DNA from: Drosophila miranda
Lineage: Eukaryota > Arthropoda > Insecta > Diptera > Drosophilidae
Assembly (NCBI RefSeq): GCF_003369915.1
Contig: NC_046677.1
Location: 4,340,001-4,404,000, forward strand
Direction of reading: 5' to 3'
Length of the DNA stretch: 64,000 nt
Notes under the pieces: generated by a model
What the model was told of the DNA's origin: nothing
Databases searched by the model: none
Seen by the model: only the letters and a program-made list of their open reading frames with translations
In this document: positions 44,965 to 57,296 of the stretch, piece by piece
How the letters are laid out: each line of letters opens with the position of its first letter
How positions within the stretch are numbered: position 1 is the first letter of the stretch
Program-made: the position numbers and the translations under genes

Positions 44965-45963
44965 ATGAATAAATATACTTTGAATACGCTTCGGGATCCG
45001 CAGCAGCCAACCGGCAAAGACACCACGGGCTGGTCGAAAAAAGGTCCTTTGAGCACGGTTCTAAGGAATGCAATCGAATCGCTGCTGCCGATTGAGGAAA
45101 GGCGAGGCGAACTGGCAAGGGCGGCCATGCAGCAGAACTTCAGCAGTCACCTACTGAAAAGGCATCGCGTGGAGCAGCAAAGCCTCGCCCCCAATACCAT
45201 GGAAACGAAGGGAAGGACAACGCAGCGCCTCATGGACCTAATGCAGTACAACATCACGCAGGTGGGGTCGCCGTTTGGCTATGAGACATCCGATCTGGCC
45301 AGCAGGTACGCACGGCTCGGAGAAAGCCATCACGAGGAGGATCAACGCGATCAGAGGAAACCCAATCGAAGGGTAAGGGACATCCATCCTCCAAAGGAAT
45401 CTGCCACACTCCCAGAAGTCAAAAGGAAGCACAAGAGTGTCGGGCAGCAGCAGCAGCAGAGTCTCAAGGATCGGCAGTTGGAGTATATAGATAACCTTAT
45501 TGATATAGCCAGCACGAAGCAAAATATCGAAGGCAACGGGGAGCCCAATCGAAGGGCAAGGGACATGCTCCCTCCAGTCGAGGAGGAGAAGGCGCCTTCG
45601 ATGGAATCTACCACTCTCCGAGATAGGCATATAGATATAGCCAGCATAAAGAAGAAAATCGTAAGAAACGATCGCACGATGTGCACCATTCGAAGGATGG
45701 AGCAATGCGCTCATATGCTAATCGACTTTCAGCCCAAAATATTCCGCCACGACTATCACTGGAAACTGAATAAAATCAATAGTGTTGATAAATTCTTGCC
45801 CAAGAAGCAGCTTCCTGAAAAAAAGCTGCAGAAGGATCAAAAGGTGCCCAAAAAGGAAAGTCAAGGAAAACAGTCAGATTACGAACACATTCCATCGCAA
45901 CGCACGGCCCGCATCACCAAGAGCCCCGAAAGGGCCAACGAAGAAATTGTTGAAAATTGGTAA
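44965..45963 (+). CDS. Unrecognised basic protein with an internal repeat (332 aa)
   Basis: The first in-frame ATG after a stop at 44881 gives MNKYTLNTLRDPQQPTGKDT. The protein is hydrophilic and basic, with no signal peptide or membrane segment. Residues 132-188 and 193-231 are two versions of one module: PNRR.RD..PP at the start and DIAS.K..I at the end, the first with a Gln run. The last 55 residues are Lys-rich. The stop TAA overlaps a strong donor (TTG|GTAAGAG at 45960). A 56-bp intron to 46015 would change the end to WLNP. Another donor/acceptor pair (46164, 46229) and AATAAA (46295) follow, so the transcript is probably spliced. Function unknown; I recognise no family. Confidence 0.6.
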   Translation: MNKYTLNTLRDPQQPTGKDTTGWSKKGPLSTVLRNAIESLLPIEERRGELARAAMQQNFSSHLLKRHRVEQQSLAPNTMETKGRTTQRLMDLMQYNITQVGSPFGYETSDLASRYARLGESHHEEDQRDQRKPNRRVRDIHPPKESATLPEVKRKHKSVGQQQQQSLKDRQLEYIDNLIDIASTKQNIEGNGEPNRRARDMLPPVEEEKAPSMESTTLRDRHIDIASIKKKIVRNDRTMCTIRRMEQCAHMLIDFQPKIFRHDYHWKLNKINSVDKFLPKKQLPEKKLQKDQKVPKKESQGKQSDYEHIPSQRTARITKSPERANEEIVENW

Positions 45964-46015
45964 GAGATTTGTATTGCATTGGCCTACAGCTATAAGCCGT
46001 GCTCGTGCTCCCCAG

Positions 46016-46300
46016 GCTCAACCCCTGAGACCAGATCGAAAATGTATCCCACGAAGAGGATGAAGATGCAATCTCCTGGACCTTCGACTGGAAGGGATCT
46101 GTAGGATCTTCAGCGGGAAGACCGGATAGAATTTCTTCATGGACATAAGCAGAAGAACAGAGGGTAAGGATTTATTTCCTAACCTTTTGAATTGCATGAA
46201 TTCCAAGTTTGTATCTATGACAATTACAGGCTCGAGAACGTTTCGGACGTTGAATTATTCGAGATGTTCTGCTAATGTAAATGGAATTTTATGAAATAAA
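46016..46300 (+). other. Likely 3' exons and polyA signal of the 44965 gene
   Basis: A candidate exon 46016-46163, an intron 46164-46229 (AGG|GTAAGG ... ATTACAG) and a last exon ending at AATAAA (46295-46300). An acidic frame in the first exon (SHEEDEDAISWTFDW) is open but has a TGA between it and the end of the 332-codon ORF. Confidence 0.4.
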
Positions 46301-46682
46301 AAAAATGTAACCATATTTCAAGGGTGCAAATCAGTTTTCTGAGAGGCGATAGAGTTTTCATTTGTTGTAAAGTCCGCCTGGGGAAGAGACTACCAAAGAT
46401 CTGCAAAGTTCCATGTTTTTTGAGGACACTCCAGATAGGGTTTCAACATTATATGGCTTGAAAGTAGGTTCAGGGTCGTCCTTTTAAAAGAGACATCTGC
46501 CTTTTGAGAGTTGGCATTGACGTAGGATAGTTGTTTCCTTGAAAATAAAGAAATCTCTAGTCTCTAAACATATCTGAATGCCCGAACCATCTAAAGGGAA
46601 TCTTTCTTTGGAACTGGATCGTATTTAAGCCTTCAAATTAAAGTTATCTTCAAGAGAACAGCCCCAAAAAGGCAGCCATAAA
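46301..46682. other. Non-coding stretch
   Basis: Between the 332-residue gene and the LTR element. I see nothing definite in it. Confidence 0.5.
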
Positions 46683-46687
46683 ACGGG

Positions 46688-46986
46688 TGAAAATTCGGAA
46701 GAGTTTTTCCAAAACAAACGTTATGATGACTCCGGTCCAGCGGGCTCTAGTTTCGGTTTTTTACGTTAAACTGTCAGGTAATTTATGACTAAATAAAACA
46801 AGTGCTCGACTTCAAAGCATTTATTCGACTGGTCGCAGCCAGAGATAGCAGAACTCCCCGACTCCACCGTCGAGCCGATCTTGAATGCGCAGAGAGCAGT
46901 ACAAGAGCGCGGCGTGTGAGAGCAAAAGCTCTGCTCACAACATCGCACACGCTACGATAGGGTAATTACGATCGTCTGCTGCAACA
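46688..46986 (-). repeat. 3' LTR of the BEL/Pao element
   Basis: 299 bp, flanked on the left by the target duplication ACGGG. As the element is on the minus strand, this is its 3' LTR. Confidence 0.9.
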
Positions 46987-47015
46987 TTCCGGCCCCGTTG
47001 AAGACCTCCGGTGCT

Positions 47016-50000
47016 TCAACCGTCTATTGGCAGTTTTGCCAATTTGTGTATGGGGCGTTTAATTACGCCCGCGGGTGTTCGCACCTCGGCGACGCGCACT
47101 CTCCCATCTTCTCCCTTGATTGCGGCCACCACTCGTCCTGTGGTCCACTTCTGTGGCGGTGTGTTGTCCTCGTGGACGAGCACTAGACAGCCAATGTCCA
47201 AGTCTGGCCCTTTGGTAGCCCACTGGTGACGCTTCTGCAGGCTGACCAGGTAGTCCTTGGACCAGCCCTGCCAAAACTGCTGCTTGAGCGCTGACAGCAT
47301 TCGCCACCGCTTCAAGTACGCGAAGCTTCCCCTGCTGCATCTGTCGTCGTGATCTGATTCGGGCGGTAGCGAAAGAAGCGGCTGCCCGATCAGCAGGTGC
47401 CCTGGCGTTAGCGCTTCTCCATCGCTGGGATCGTTGCCTGGGGACGCGATTGGCCGGGAGTTGAGAAGAGCCTCTACCTCTACCAGGTGGGTGCACAGCT
47501 CGTCCGCGGTGAGCTTGGCGTTGCCCACTCCGCGTACCAACCTCTGCTTGGCTGATTTGACGGCTGCCTCCCACAATCCGCCGAAGTGTGGTGCTCTCGG
47601 TGGTATGAAACACCACTCGACGCCTTGGCGCGCTGCGTACGCCTTGAGCCGGTCCTGGTCCCTCTGGTACGCTTGATGCAGCTCGTTCAGCACCTTGCTC
47701 GCGCCCACGAAGTTGGTGGCGTTGTCGCTGTACACCTTCTCCGGAAGGCCTCTTCTCCCGATGAACCTTTTAAAAACAGATAAAAAACTATCAGTGGACA
47801 AATCTGCTACAAGCTCCAGGTGAACAGCCTTTGATACAAAGCAGACGAAGACGGCTACATATGTCTTAATAGGGGGCCTGCCGCGAATCTTGAGAGACAC
47901 GTAGAATGGGCCGCAGAAATCTACCCCACAAATCAAAAAGGGCCGAGCTCTTCGCACTCTATCAGCTGGCAGGTTTCCCATGATCTGTCCCTGTAGGACT
48001 GGCTTGTATCGGAAGCAGTGCACACAATTTCTCAGGATCCTTGTACATGCTTCTCGAGCATTGATTAGCCATATCTGCTGCCTTAGCAACGAAACCATGA
48101 CTTTGGCGCCTGCATGGTAGTGAGTCCGATGCAAATTGCGAAGATAAAGCGTCACGAACTGCGACTTTTGCGACAGCAGCAGAGGAAATTTGGCGTCATA
48201 CGGAATCTCTGCGTTGAGCAACCTTCCTCCCACTCGAATCAGTCGCAGCGTTACTCCGTCGAGTTCGCTCGTATGTATGAACGGGTTTAGTCGTTGAAGA
48301 TGCGGTGACAGGATTTCCGACCTCGCTAGCTTGTGGAATTCTGGTCCCAACTCGTGTCTTTGGACTACTTCTACCAGCCTTAGAAATGAGACCTTAAGTT
48401 CTTTGGCTGACAGAACGACCTCTCGACTACGCTTTCTTCCTTGTAGGAACCGGTTTACATATGCCATAATCCGAAGCAATTTCTCAAAGGAAGAGCATCT
48501 TTCAATCAACTCGATGAAATCATTGGCCTGACACTTTGCCACTGAATGTGTTGCCAAACACTTCTTGTTTTCCGACCGTTCCATTTCTGGGGACAACTCA
48601 ACCTGATGTAGACATGGCCACTCCTCAGAATTCCTGAGCAGAAATTGGGGACCCTCAGTCCACAATGAGCACGTTACACCGTCTACGTCTGTGCCACGTG
48701 ACACCAAATCGGCTGGGTTTTGCTCAGTAGGAACGTGCCGCCAAGTCACACCGCTTGACGATTCCTGGATTTCAGCAACCCTATTGGCCACAAACGTTGC
48801 GAGCGTGGCTGGATCCCTTTCCAGCCAGTACAAGGTGACTTGGGAGTCCGACCAAAAGTTCACACTTTCGATCATGAACTTGTCCAGGAGCGGTTTTACT
48901 TGAGCCCATAAAGTGGATAACAGGAGTGCTGCGCACAATTCGAGTCTTGGAATCGATTTCGTTTTGAGAGGAGCTACTCGAGACTTTGCGGTAAGAAGCT
49001 TAGACACGACATTTTTACCATCACTGGTACGGATGTAAATGCAGCATCCGTACGCTTCACCTGATGCGTCTGCGAATCCGTGAATCTGAACGCTTTTATG
49101 CGTGGGAAGGCCAATGTAGCGAGGTATGGTTATCTTGTCTAATTCAAACAAATTTTGCTTGAAGTGGTTCCAACTCGTGTGCAAACTCATGGGAACCGAC
49201 TCGTCCCAATCCAACTTTTGCCGCCACAATTGCTGCAGCAATATTTTTGCCCTCGTTATTAAGGGACATAATAACCCTAATGGGTCGAACAATCGGGACG
49301 CAACTGACAAAATGTTTCGCTTTGTAGGGGTCAATGAATCAAATGAGTCATCTAAATGATAATGGAACAAATCATTTTGCGGATTCCATCTAATTCCGAG
49401 CGTTTTAACAGACGACGAAGGATCAAACTGCAGCGATTTCTCCTGGACACTATCGGACAGCAGCTGGGGATGATTTGACGCCCACTTGGCCAACTTAAAA
49501 CCCCCGGATTCTAAGACCTCACACACTTCCAGCCGAATACGTTCTAAATCTTCCAGACTGTTTGCTCCAGTAAGCATATCATCGACTTAAAAGTCACTTT
49601 TTATGACTTGTGATGCAATAGGATGGGACTCAGCATAAACGTCTGCCAATTCAACGAGACAGCGGATGGCCAGAAATGGAGCTGAGGCTGTCCCATAAGT
49701 AACCGTATTCAGGCGATACGTTTGAACATCTACATTTGCCTTTTCCCTCCACAGAATCAATTGGAAATTTCGGTCTTCTTCGGCGACCTGAACTTGCCTA
49801 TACATTTTGGAGATGTCAGCTGTGAGCGCAAAACGGTTTAATCGAAATCGGGCAAGAGTCGCGTAAAGCTCCCTCTGAATAGTTGCACCCACCATCAAAG
49901 TCTCATTTAATGAGATTGAAGTCGATGTTTTGCTCAATGCATCGAAAACGACGCGTAGCTTGGTGGTTTTACCATCAGGTCTCAGGACACATTGATGTGG

Positions 50001-52265
50001 AATGTAGTAATGGCGTCCTGGAGGAGTGTCTGGAAGCAATGACATGTGGCCAAGGATGAGATACTCTTTCATAAACTCCATATACAGATCATGCAAATAC
50101 TGATCTCGTGCAAGTCTGCGTTCTAGGGATAGAAAGCGGCGTTTTGCCGTCTCGAACGAGAAACCCAACACGTTGGGATTTATTTTAAATGGCAGCCCCA
50201 CTTCAAAACGACCCGATTCGAGCCTGCGTAAAGTCTGCTTAAAGTTTTGTTCGCAAGCCAATTGTTCAGCTGTATATACAGCCTTCGACTTCTCTGGGAC
50301 CTGTTCCAATTCCCAAAAGCGCTCCACCAGAGAGTCGAGAGAACAATGATCGCTACCAACAGCGATATGGCATACAGCATCCTGTGCTGATGCCTTATAT
50401 TTTCCTGATACAATCCATCCCAACAATGTTTTCTGGATTGTTGGATGTTCGGAACTTGCCTTTAATTGGCCTACACACATTAACTCAAAAAAGGTTTCTG
50501 CCCCTATCAATAAGTCAACCTAAGCAGGCTTGTAAAACTGCGGGTCTGCCATCTGCAGGTTTGCTGGTATCTTCCATTGGGCGAAATTGACAACATGATC
50601 GGGTTGGTATGTGGAAATCGACCTTAACACCCAGAAATCGGAATCAAAGTTGTGATCGTTGATACGAGATTGGACTGAAGTATGAATCTTGTGCTTTATG
50701 ACGGGCGAGTTTTTTCCAACAGTTGTGATATTAAGGCACGACTCATCACGGCGCAATCGTAAGCGCTGGGCTAGATCCTCGGATATAAAATTAATTTGGG
50801 AGCCGGAATCTAGAAGTGCACGTGCATACTGAAATTGTCCGGACCGATCTTGCACCTTTACAACAGCGGTAGCAAGAATAACCTGGTCAGCACTAGCAAC
50901 GTGACTAGAATAAGCTGTCTGAGGCTCAGACGATGACGAATGTTCTACTGGCACAGAACTAGGCCCATTTTGCTGTGGCTCAACCCCGTATCGATGAAGC
51001 AGAGTGTTATGGGGCTTAGAGCACACTCGACATTTTGCTGTCTTGCACCTCGTCACTGTATGACCTGGCTTCAAACAATTTATGCACAGTCGGAGTTGCT
51101 TGGTGATATCGAACCGTTGAAGAACAGGAAGAGCACTAAACGATTGACAATTGCTTATGGTATGATTCCCCGCGTGGCAATAGCTACATTTCGAATCAGC
51201 TCGCCTATCCGTCTTTGCACATGAAAATGACGATTTAGTGGGTCCTTTACTTGTCTCTTGTTTAGTTTTACCCTTATTCCGTGTTGACTCTTCGGCAGCT
51301 AGATGCTGATAGCGCCGATTCAGCTGGGCTGCGCACTCGGACCAAGACGGTAGTTTATCGTAATCCAGTTGCTCTTCGAACCGAGACTTCGTTGTGGGAT
51401 CTACTTTAGACAGCGCTATGTGAATTAGCATCGCGCTATTTATGTCTTTTTCACTTCCTAACGACTGCAGAGAAGAATATATGGCTGACACCGTGTCAAT
51501 GAGGGACCTAAGGCATGAAGCAGAAGCTTTTGTTGTGCTGGGAATGTCAAACAACTGCGAAACAGTATCAGAAAAGATCAAATATTTTTTGTCGTAAACC
51601 TCCTTCAAACTATCAAGAGCCTTCTCATAATTGTCTGCAGAGATCTGAAACGCCTTCACTGTTCCCAATGCATCGTCAACGAGACACGACAGTAAGTGGT
51701 TGAATTTTTCCACATTTGATAATATTGGGTCGTTATGCACCAAACTCTCGAAAAGGCTTATAAAGTTTTTAAATTCAGAATGTTTTCCACTAAACTTGGG
51801 GAGATTCATTTTAGGCAGATGTGATGAATGACGCTGGCTACTCCTATCCCTCCTCTGTATTCGCTGAGTTTCGGGTTCTTTAAGTGCAGACATGTACAGA
51901 GCCTTTGTGGTAACACACATATCCTCGACCGATGCTCGTAGATCGTTGTTGGGATTTAAACAATCCATGTCTGCCTGTATATCCATCAACTTTTCACAAT
52001 AATTTTCGATCAGCTCGAGTCTGCATTTAATTTGAAGAGAGTCGAACGAAATAGTTTTTTCTTCAAAGGCCGTTCTCACACGCCTTAGATCGCCCATCAC
52101 CCTATCGTGTCTTTGCATTGCTGTTGCTAACTTTTGCAGGACTTTTGGACCCCCTCCTTCTTTTGAACCTCCTTCCCTGGTAACAATTTCCCTTTCCTTT
52201 TCACTCATTCTGGCGCTTTCTCTTACTTCAAGAGGGTCGGAAAGTAATGCACTGGGTTTAGACAA
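47016..52265 (-). pseudogene. gag-pol region of the BEL/Pao element
   Basis: Gag with a DUF1759-like domain (about 51.4-52.3 kb), zinc knuckles (about 51.0-51.2 kb), a DSGS-type aspartic protease (about 50.8 kb), reverse transcriptase (about 49.5-50.2 kb), RNase H (about 49.0 kb) and integrase with zinc-binding and catalytic parts (about 47.5-48.2 kb). No envelope gene was seen. Treated as a fossil with about two interruptions. Confidence 0.9.
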
Positions 52266-52962
52266 TGGTTAACCAAAATACTGTAGGGTATGCAAAAACT
52301 ATGAAAGAACGCGAAATTTCCACAAAAAACTATGTATCGGCTTCAAAGGGTTAACGCAGCGAAACAAACACAAATTATGCTGCCAATGCACACAACCAAA
52401 CGCAGCCAAATTATGCACAATTTGGCGCAACGATAGCGTTACCGAAGTAAAGGCAGCACCAATAAGCGGTACTTCGCAAAAGAGAATTGAAAACAGCGGC
52501 AATGACCGGAGCGTCTGATTAGCAAGTACCGTAAACCCTCATCAATTTGCACTTTTCTTCAATCCACCAATATTCCGCATATAATAAATATTTTATGTTG
52601 CTGGCTGTTCACTTTGGTTTATTTTATTACTTTGTGTTTTATTTAATTGGTATTCCAATTCAACGAGGTGCCAATGAAATTGAGATCAGTGGCCAAATAG
52701 AGAAACACAGCGCACAAAACGGTGGCTTGGTTCTAGCACTCAATTTTTTTCGCACTAAATACCTGAGAATTCGGCATAGATTAGCCGAACACTTTCCTTT
52801 TTTGTTGAGTAAAGATGAATCCAATTTGTCGCACAAAACCAGCCAGCTAGAGCTCTATTCGCAACAGAACAAAAAAAACCAATGACTTGTGCCGAGACAA
52901 CGAAGATGCACTGTAGGTCACTGGTTTGTCGTGCGAATTTCCACGAAATGCTGGATGCCGAT

Positions 52963-52980
52963 GTCCCTGCTCGGGCGCCA
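52963..52980 (-). other. Primer-binding site, tRNA-Lys type
   Basis: TGGCGCCCGAGCAGGGAC on the minus strand, one base inside the LTR. It is complementary to the 3' end of tRNA-Lys(TTT), as I recall it, with one mismatch. Confidence 0.7.
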
Positions 52981-52981
52981 A

Positions 52982-53280
52982 TGAAAATTCGGAAGAGTTT
53001 TTCCAAAACAAACGTTATGATGACTCCGGTCCAGCGGGCTCTAGTTTCGGTTTTTTACGTTAAACTGTCAGGTAATTTATGACTAAATAAAACAAGTGCT
53101 CGACTTCAAAGCATTTACTCGACTGGTCGCAGCCAGAGATAGCAGAGCTCGCCGACTCCACCGTCGAGCCGATCTTGAATGCGCAGAGAGCAGTACAAGA
53201 GCGCGGCGTGTGAGAGCAAAAGCTCTGCTCACAACATCGCACACGCTACGATAGAGTAATTACGATCGTCTGCTGGAACA
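52982..53280 (-). repeat. 5' LTR of the BEL/Pao element
   Basis: 299 bp, about 98 percent identical to the other LTR, and followed on the right by ACGGG. The primer-binding site adjoins its inner edge. Confidence 0.9.
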
Positions 53281-53285
53281 ACGGG

Positions 53286-54985
53286 CATATGAAATTTCAT
53301 ATTAATATCCTGTTCAAATCCTTAAAAAAACTCCGCCTTTTGTTTGATTTTCAGACCTTGAGTGCCATTAATAATTTTAATGTTCGCTGATGCAAAAGTT
53401 GAGAGCCCCCTCATAAAAAGGAACCCTCAAGGATGGCAGGAAGGAAGGCGTGGCCGCAAAAAATGTTAGCTAAACAATTAGCAGGACATTTGAGTGTCAT
53501 GCACCACTTAGCCTGTTGTATCCTTCGCTGGGATATCCACGTCCCCGAGTCCTTGTCGTAGACACAAGTGCCAGCCCAAGCAAACGCTAGCAAAAATTAA
53601 TTAAAACTTACCTCAAATGAACTGACAGTCAATTAAAGTTTACGCAAGAGACAGGACACACACAGGAGCCAGGACAACAAGTCAACATCAGCAGCATGGC
53701 CTCCTTTCCATCCCCTCTCCCACCCGCCCTGCCAGACCAGAAGGCGAAAAGGGGATACTCTTTCTAGAGACCGAATGAAATGTTAAACGCACCATTAAAC
53801 GCGACCCCAAGAGGGCCCATCCACCGTCGGAGTTGGCTCGTTTATTGGCCAAAAGCAAGCACACAGAGAGGGAGAGAGAAGAGAGCGTAGCAAATGCCAA
53901 AAACGACAGAACAAAACAGGAGTCGGGCAGACAGACAGACAGCAAAAACAAAGAAGAACCAAGTCGTCTCAGGACGAATAAATAATATGAAACAATCTGA
54001 AGAGACGTGGACGAGGACGAGGAGGCTACCGCTACCCCTCTCTGAGCCCTGATGCAGGATGCGGCTTGTTTGTCTTAGACTTGAACGGCCGGCCACCACA
54101 CTCTGCAGATACTCGTAGCAGCAGCAAAACAATTAACAATCTCCGTTTGTCGTAATTGACTCAAATGAGCGCAAACAATAAATAAAACAGTACAGTGGAG
54201 GAGCAAACACAGCGGATGACCAGCGGCCAAGAGTGAAGCTAAACAAAGGCATGCGGCCAGAAAACCCCACCAACAACAACGTTGACATTTCTTTGGGTCT
54301 AGAGATGAGCCATTGATTGAAGGATATGCCCCACATGCAATCGGTTTCCATATGAAACATACTGAAGGATGTCTGCTAATGGTAAGGGTATTTGGGATGG
54401 AAAAACCATCTAGGGCACATCTAGGGTTACATTTTGGATGGCCAACAAGTTTATCTTGTTAAATTTCTTATAAGTTCCATATAAACACCCATCTTCTCTA
54501 GATTTAAGAGGAAAATTCCCAGTCACGTTGGCATCTCCCGGCGGTCCCCGTTTCGGTTGCCAACATTCATCAGCCCAGAGGAGCGTGGCAAATTCTCATA
54601 GCTTGTTTCTGGCGTTGACCCATAAGCACTCCACCACACACACACATCCCCTGGCCCCAAACCCCACATTCCCTGCAGCCTGCAGCAAAATCAGAGACCC
54701 ACAGACCCGTACTGCATTTTTCTTCACTCTTTTGTTGTCCCGTCATGCCTTTTGCTTCGATTGTTTGCGCAGCTTGTCAGCATTTCCCGGCATGTCCCAG
54801 TGTCACCCAAGGATCTCCCTTCGTTGTCCTTGCGAGTGGATATCTTTGACTAAGTGCAGCAGGGAGACGGTCATCTGCTGTCCTGTTTTTGTTTTCCGTT
54901 CTTTCTGCCAGATGTTTGCACTTCAATATTGTATTTTTAATTATTCAAGTTTTCGAGTGGAGCCAGGCAGGCGCCCTCCCTTCCG

Positions 54986-55023
<38 letters not shown>

Positions 55024-55147
55024 ACGACTACTACAAAGAGCGGATGAGTATAATGTAGTGCCCTCTATATATGGAGTCCTCTCTAGGGTCCGGCAATGGA
55101 GTGGACGGATGACAAATGTCAAACACATGGAAAGCCACTTGATCCAC

Positions 55148-55180
<33 letters not shown>

Positions 55181-56216
55181 GAACAAGGATTTCCTTTATT
55201 GTTTAATAAGGGAAAATGTTAAATATCTTTATAGCGTTTTCATGACGGGCTGCTTAATCTTTCACCTGCTTTAGAGAGGCAAAGAAATCAGGGAATTTTC
55301 CATGAAAATACCGCATTTTCCCAACGGTAATTATCTAAGATACATCCATCTATTCAGGAGATACAAAAGAACATTCACATGTGATGAGGGCTTTTCATGG
55401 GCTGCGATGAAATGCCATTAGAATTACCATAGAACTCCCCCCCCCATCCGGCACTCTGCCACTCCACTAAATGGAAAATTGAAAAGCTGTGAAAGTGCGT
55501 GGAAAAGGCATATTGAAATTGGTTGGAAATGGCAAGGAAAATGCTTGAAAATAGGATGGAAAAAGGGCCTGCAAAAAGGGGGAAGATGCTGTCAAAGTTC
55601 GCGGCAGAATTTGAGAAACATTTTCAAAGGCTGGGAGTGACGGAAGACAGCAGGCTCTCTCCACCAACTACTTGCAAATGCAGTGCGCGGTGGCAAGGTC
55701 CTGCTCGGGGGGTGGCATGTCCTGCAGCCACAGGAGAGTGTGTTTGCCGCAAATAAATTTGATTTGCATGTGCAAATGAACGTGGAATTGAATTTTCTTA
55801 TGCATGAAATGTGCGCATAATTGGTCTTTGGCGCCGCACCAACACACACACACACACAGAGGCAGGCACAGGCACAGATGCTTCTGTGTCAGCCATCAGG
55901 CATCAGGCCATCCATCGGTGGCGCCTTTCACGCCTAGACAAGTGCCCCATTTTGTGGCAGGAGTCCTTGTACTTCTCGTAATTGCTTATGTATAAATTTA
56001 AATGCACAAATAATCGCACAAGCAGAAAAGATGGAAGAAACCGCCCCAACGCACTTTTATAATAAATTTAATTTTAATCGAAATAAAAGGAAACAAATAT
56101 TTTAAAATTAAAAAACAATTTTTATAATTCAAATCATGAATTATAAATATTTGAAATACCTCTTATTTTTATTATTTGTTCTATTATTTTTATAATTTAT
56201 GCTCATTATTTATTTT
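53286..56216. other. Non-coding stretch with simple repeats
   Basis: Typical fly intergenic or intronic sequence. It contains a run of 34 G (54988-55021), a GA microsatellite (55148-55182), a short C run at 55437-55446 and a CA run at 55843-55858. No ORF in it looks coding. Confidence 0.6.
54988..55021 (+). repeat. 34-base G homopolymer
   Basis: Uninterrupted G run. It could form G-quadruplexes; the exact length may be an assembly guess. Confidence 0.9.
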
Positions 56217-57296
56217 TATACCCGATACTCAAAATGAGTATTGGGGTATATTAGATTTGGTGGATGTGTGTAACGTCCAGAAGGAATCGTTTCCGACCCC
56301 ATAAAGTATATGTATGCTTGATCAGCATCAATAGCCGAGTCGATTGAGCCCTGTCTGTCTGTCCGTCCGTCCGTCTGTCCGTCTGTACGTCTGTCCGTCC
56401 CCTTCAGCGCCTAGTGCTCAAAGACTATAAAAGCTAGAGCAACGATGTTTTGGATCCAGACTTCTGTGATATGTCACTGCTACAAAAATATTTCAAAACT
56501 TTGCCCCGCCCACTTCCGCCCCCACAAAGGACGAAAATCTGTGGCATCCACAATTTTAAAGATATGAGAATTGTAAAGAATGACCATATCTTTAAGACTG
56601 CGGAATCTGAATTGGATCGTATTATTATTATAGCCAGCATCAAGAAAACAATTTCATTTTTTCTCGCCCTGTCTCTCTCTAACACACACGTAGCATAGGC
56701 GGCTTTGCTTAGAGTAAAACATTAGCGCCTAGATCTCAGAGACTATAAAAGCTAGAACAACCAAATTTGGTATCCACACTCCTAATATATCGGACCGAGA
56801 CGAGTTTGTTTCAAAATTTCGCCACACCCCCTTCCGCCCCCGCAAAGGACGAAAATCTGGGGATATTCAAAAATCTCAGAGACTATTAAGGCTAGAGTAA
56901 CCAAATTTGGTATCCGCACTCCTGTTCGATCTTACTATAAAACGTGTACCTCAAAATTTCGCGCCACCCCCTTCCGCCCACACAAAGAACGAAAATCTGT
57001 TGCATCCACAATATTGCAGATTCGAGAAAACTAAAAACGCAGAATCATAGATAATGACCATATCAATCAGATCGCTGAATCTGGATCAGATCAGATCATT
57101 TTTATAGCCAAAAGGAACAAATCAATTTGCACTGGCTACGCAGCCCCCGACGTCACGCTCAGACTGATTTTCTGTCTCTCTCGCACGCACTCTTTGTCGT
57201 GTCGTTTAATATTAGCGGCCTCTGCCGGAGGAGAGCCATACTGACTTAGTATCGGGTATAACTGTAGAGTTGCGGTGTCCGCAGCAACTCATAACG
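56217..57296 (+). mobile_element. DINE-1/mini-me-like element (Helentron-related)
   Basis: It begins TATACCCGATACTC with a short palindrome and ends near TAGTATCGGGTATAACTG, followed by GTTGCGGTGTCCGCAGC. It has the conserved segment CGTTTCCGACCCCATAAAG and the GTCT/GTCC microsatellite (56352-56402) typical of mini-me/DINE-1. Three related internal blocks (from about 56406, 56725 and 56870) carry ACTATAAAAGCTAGA and CTTCCGCCCCC. Non-coding. Confidence 0.7.

Larger units (their letters stand above)
46688..53280 (-). mobile_element. BEL/Pao LTR retrotransposon fossil
   Basis: It has 299-bp LTRs starting TG and ending CA, and a 5-bp target duplication ACGGG at 46683-46687 and 53281-53285. The coding strand is minus. 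The order gag, aspartic protease, reverse transcriptase, RNase H, integrase identifies BEL/Pao. The two LTRs differ at about five positions, so the insertion is young, of the order of half a million years if a usual fly rate applies. It is near full length, with about two interruptions in its long reading frame, so it looks broken. It sits about 390 bp downstream of the 332-residue gene. Confidence 0.92.

Noticed and set aside
54528-55058. 176-codon plus-strand ORF
   Set aside because: It starts at TTG, runs into the poly-G tract and has simple-repeat composition.
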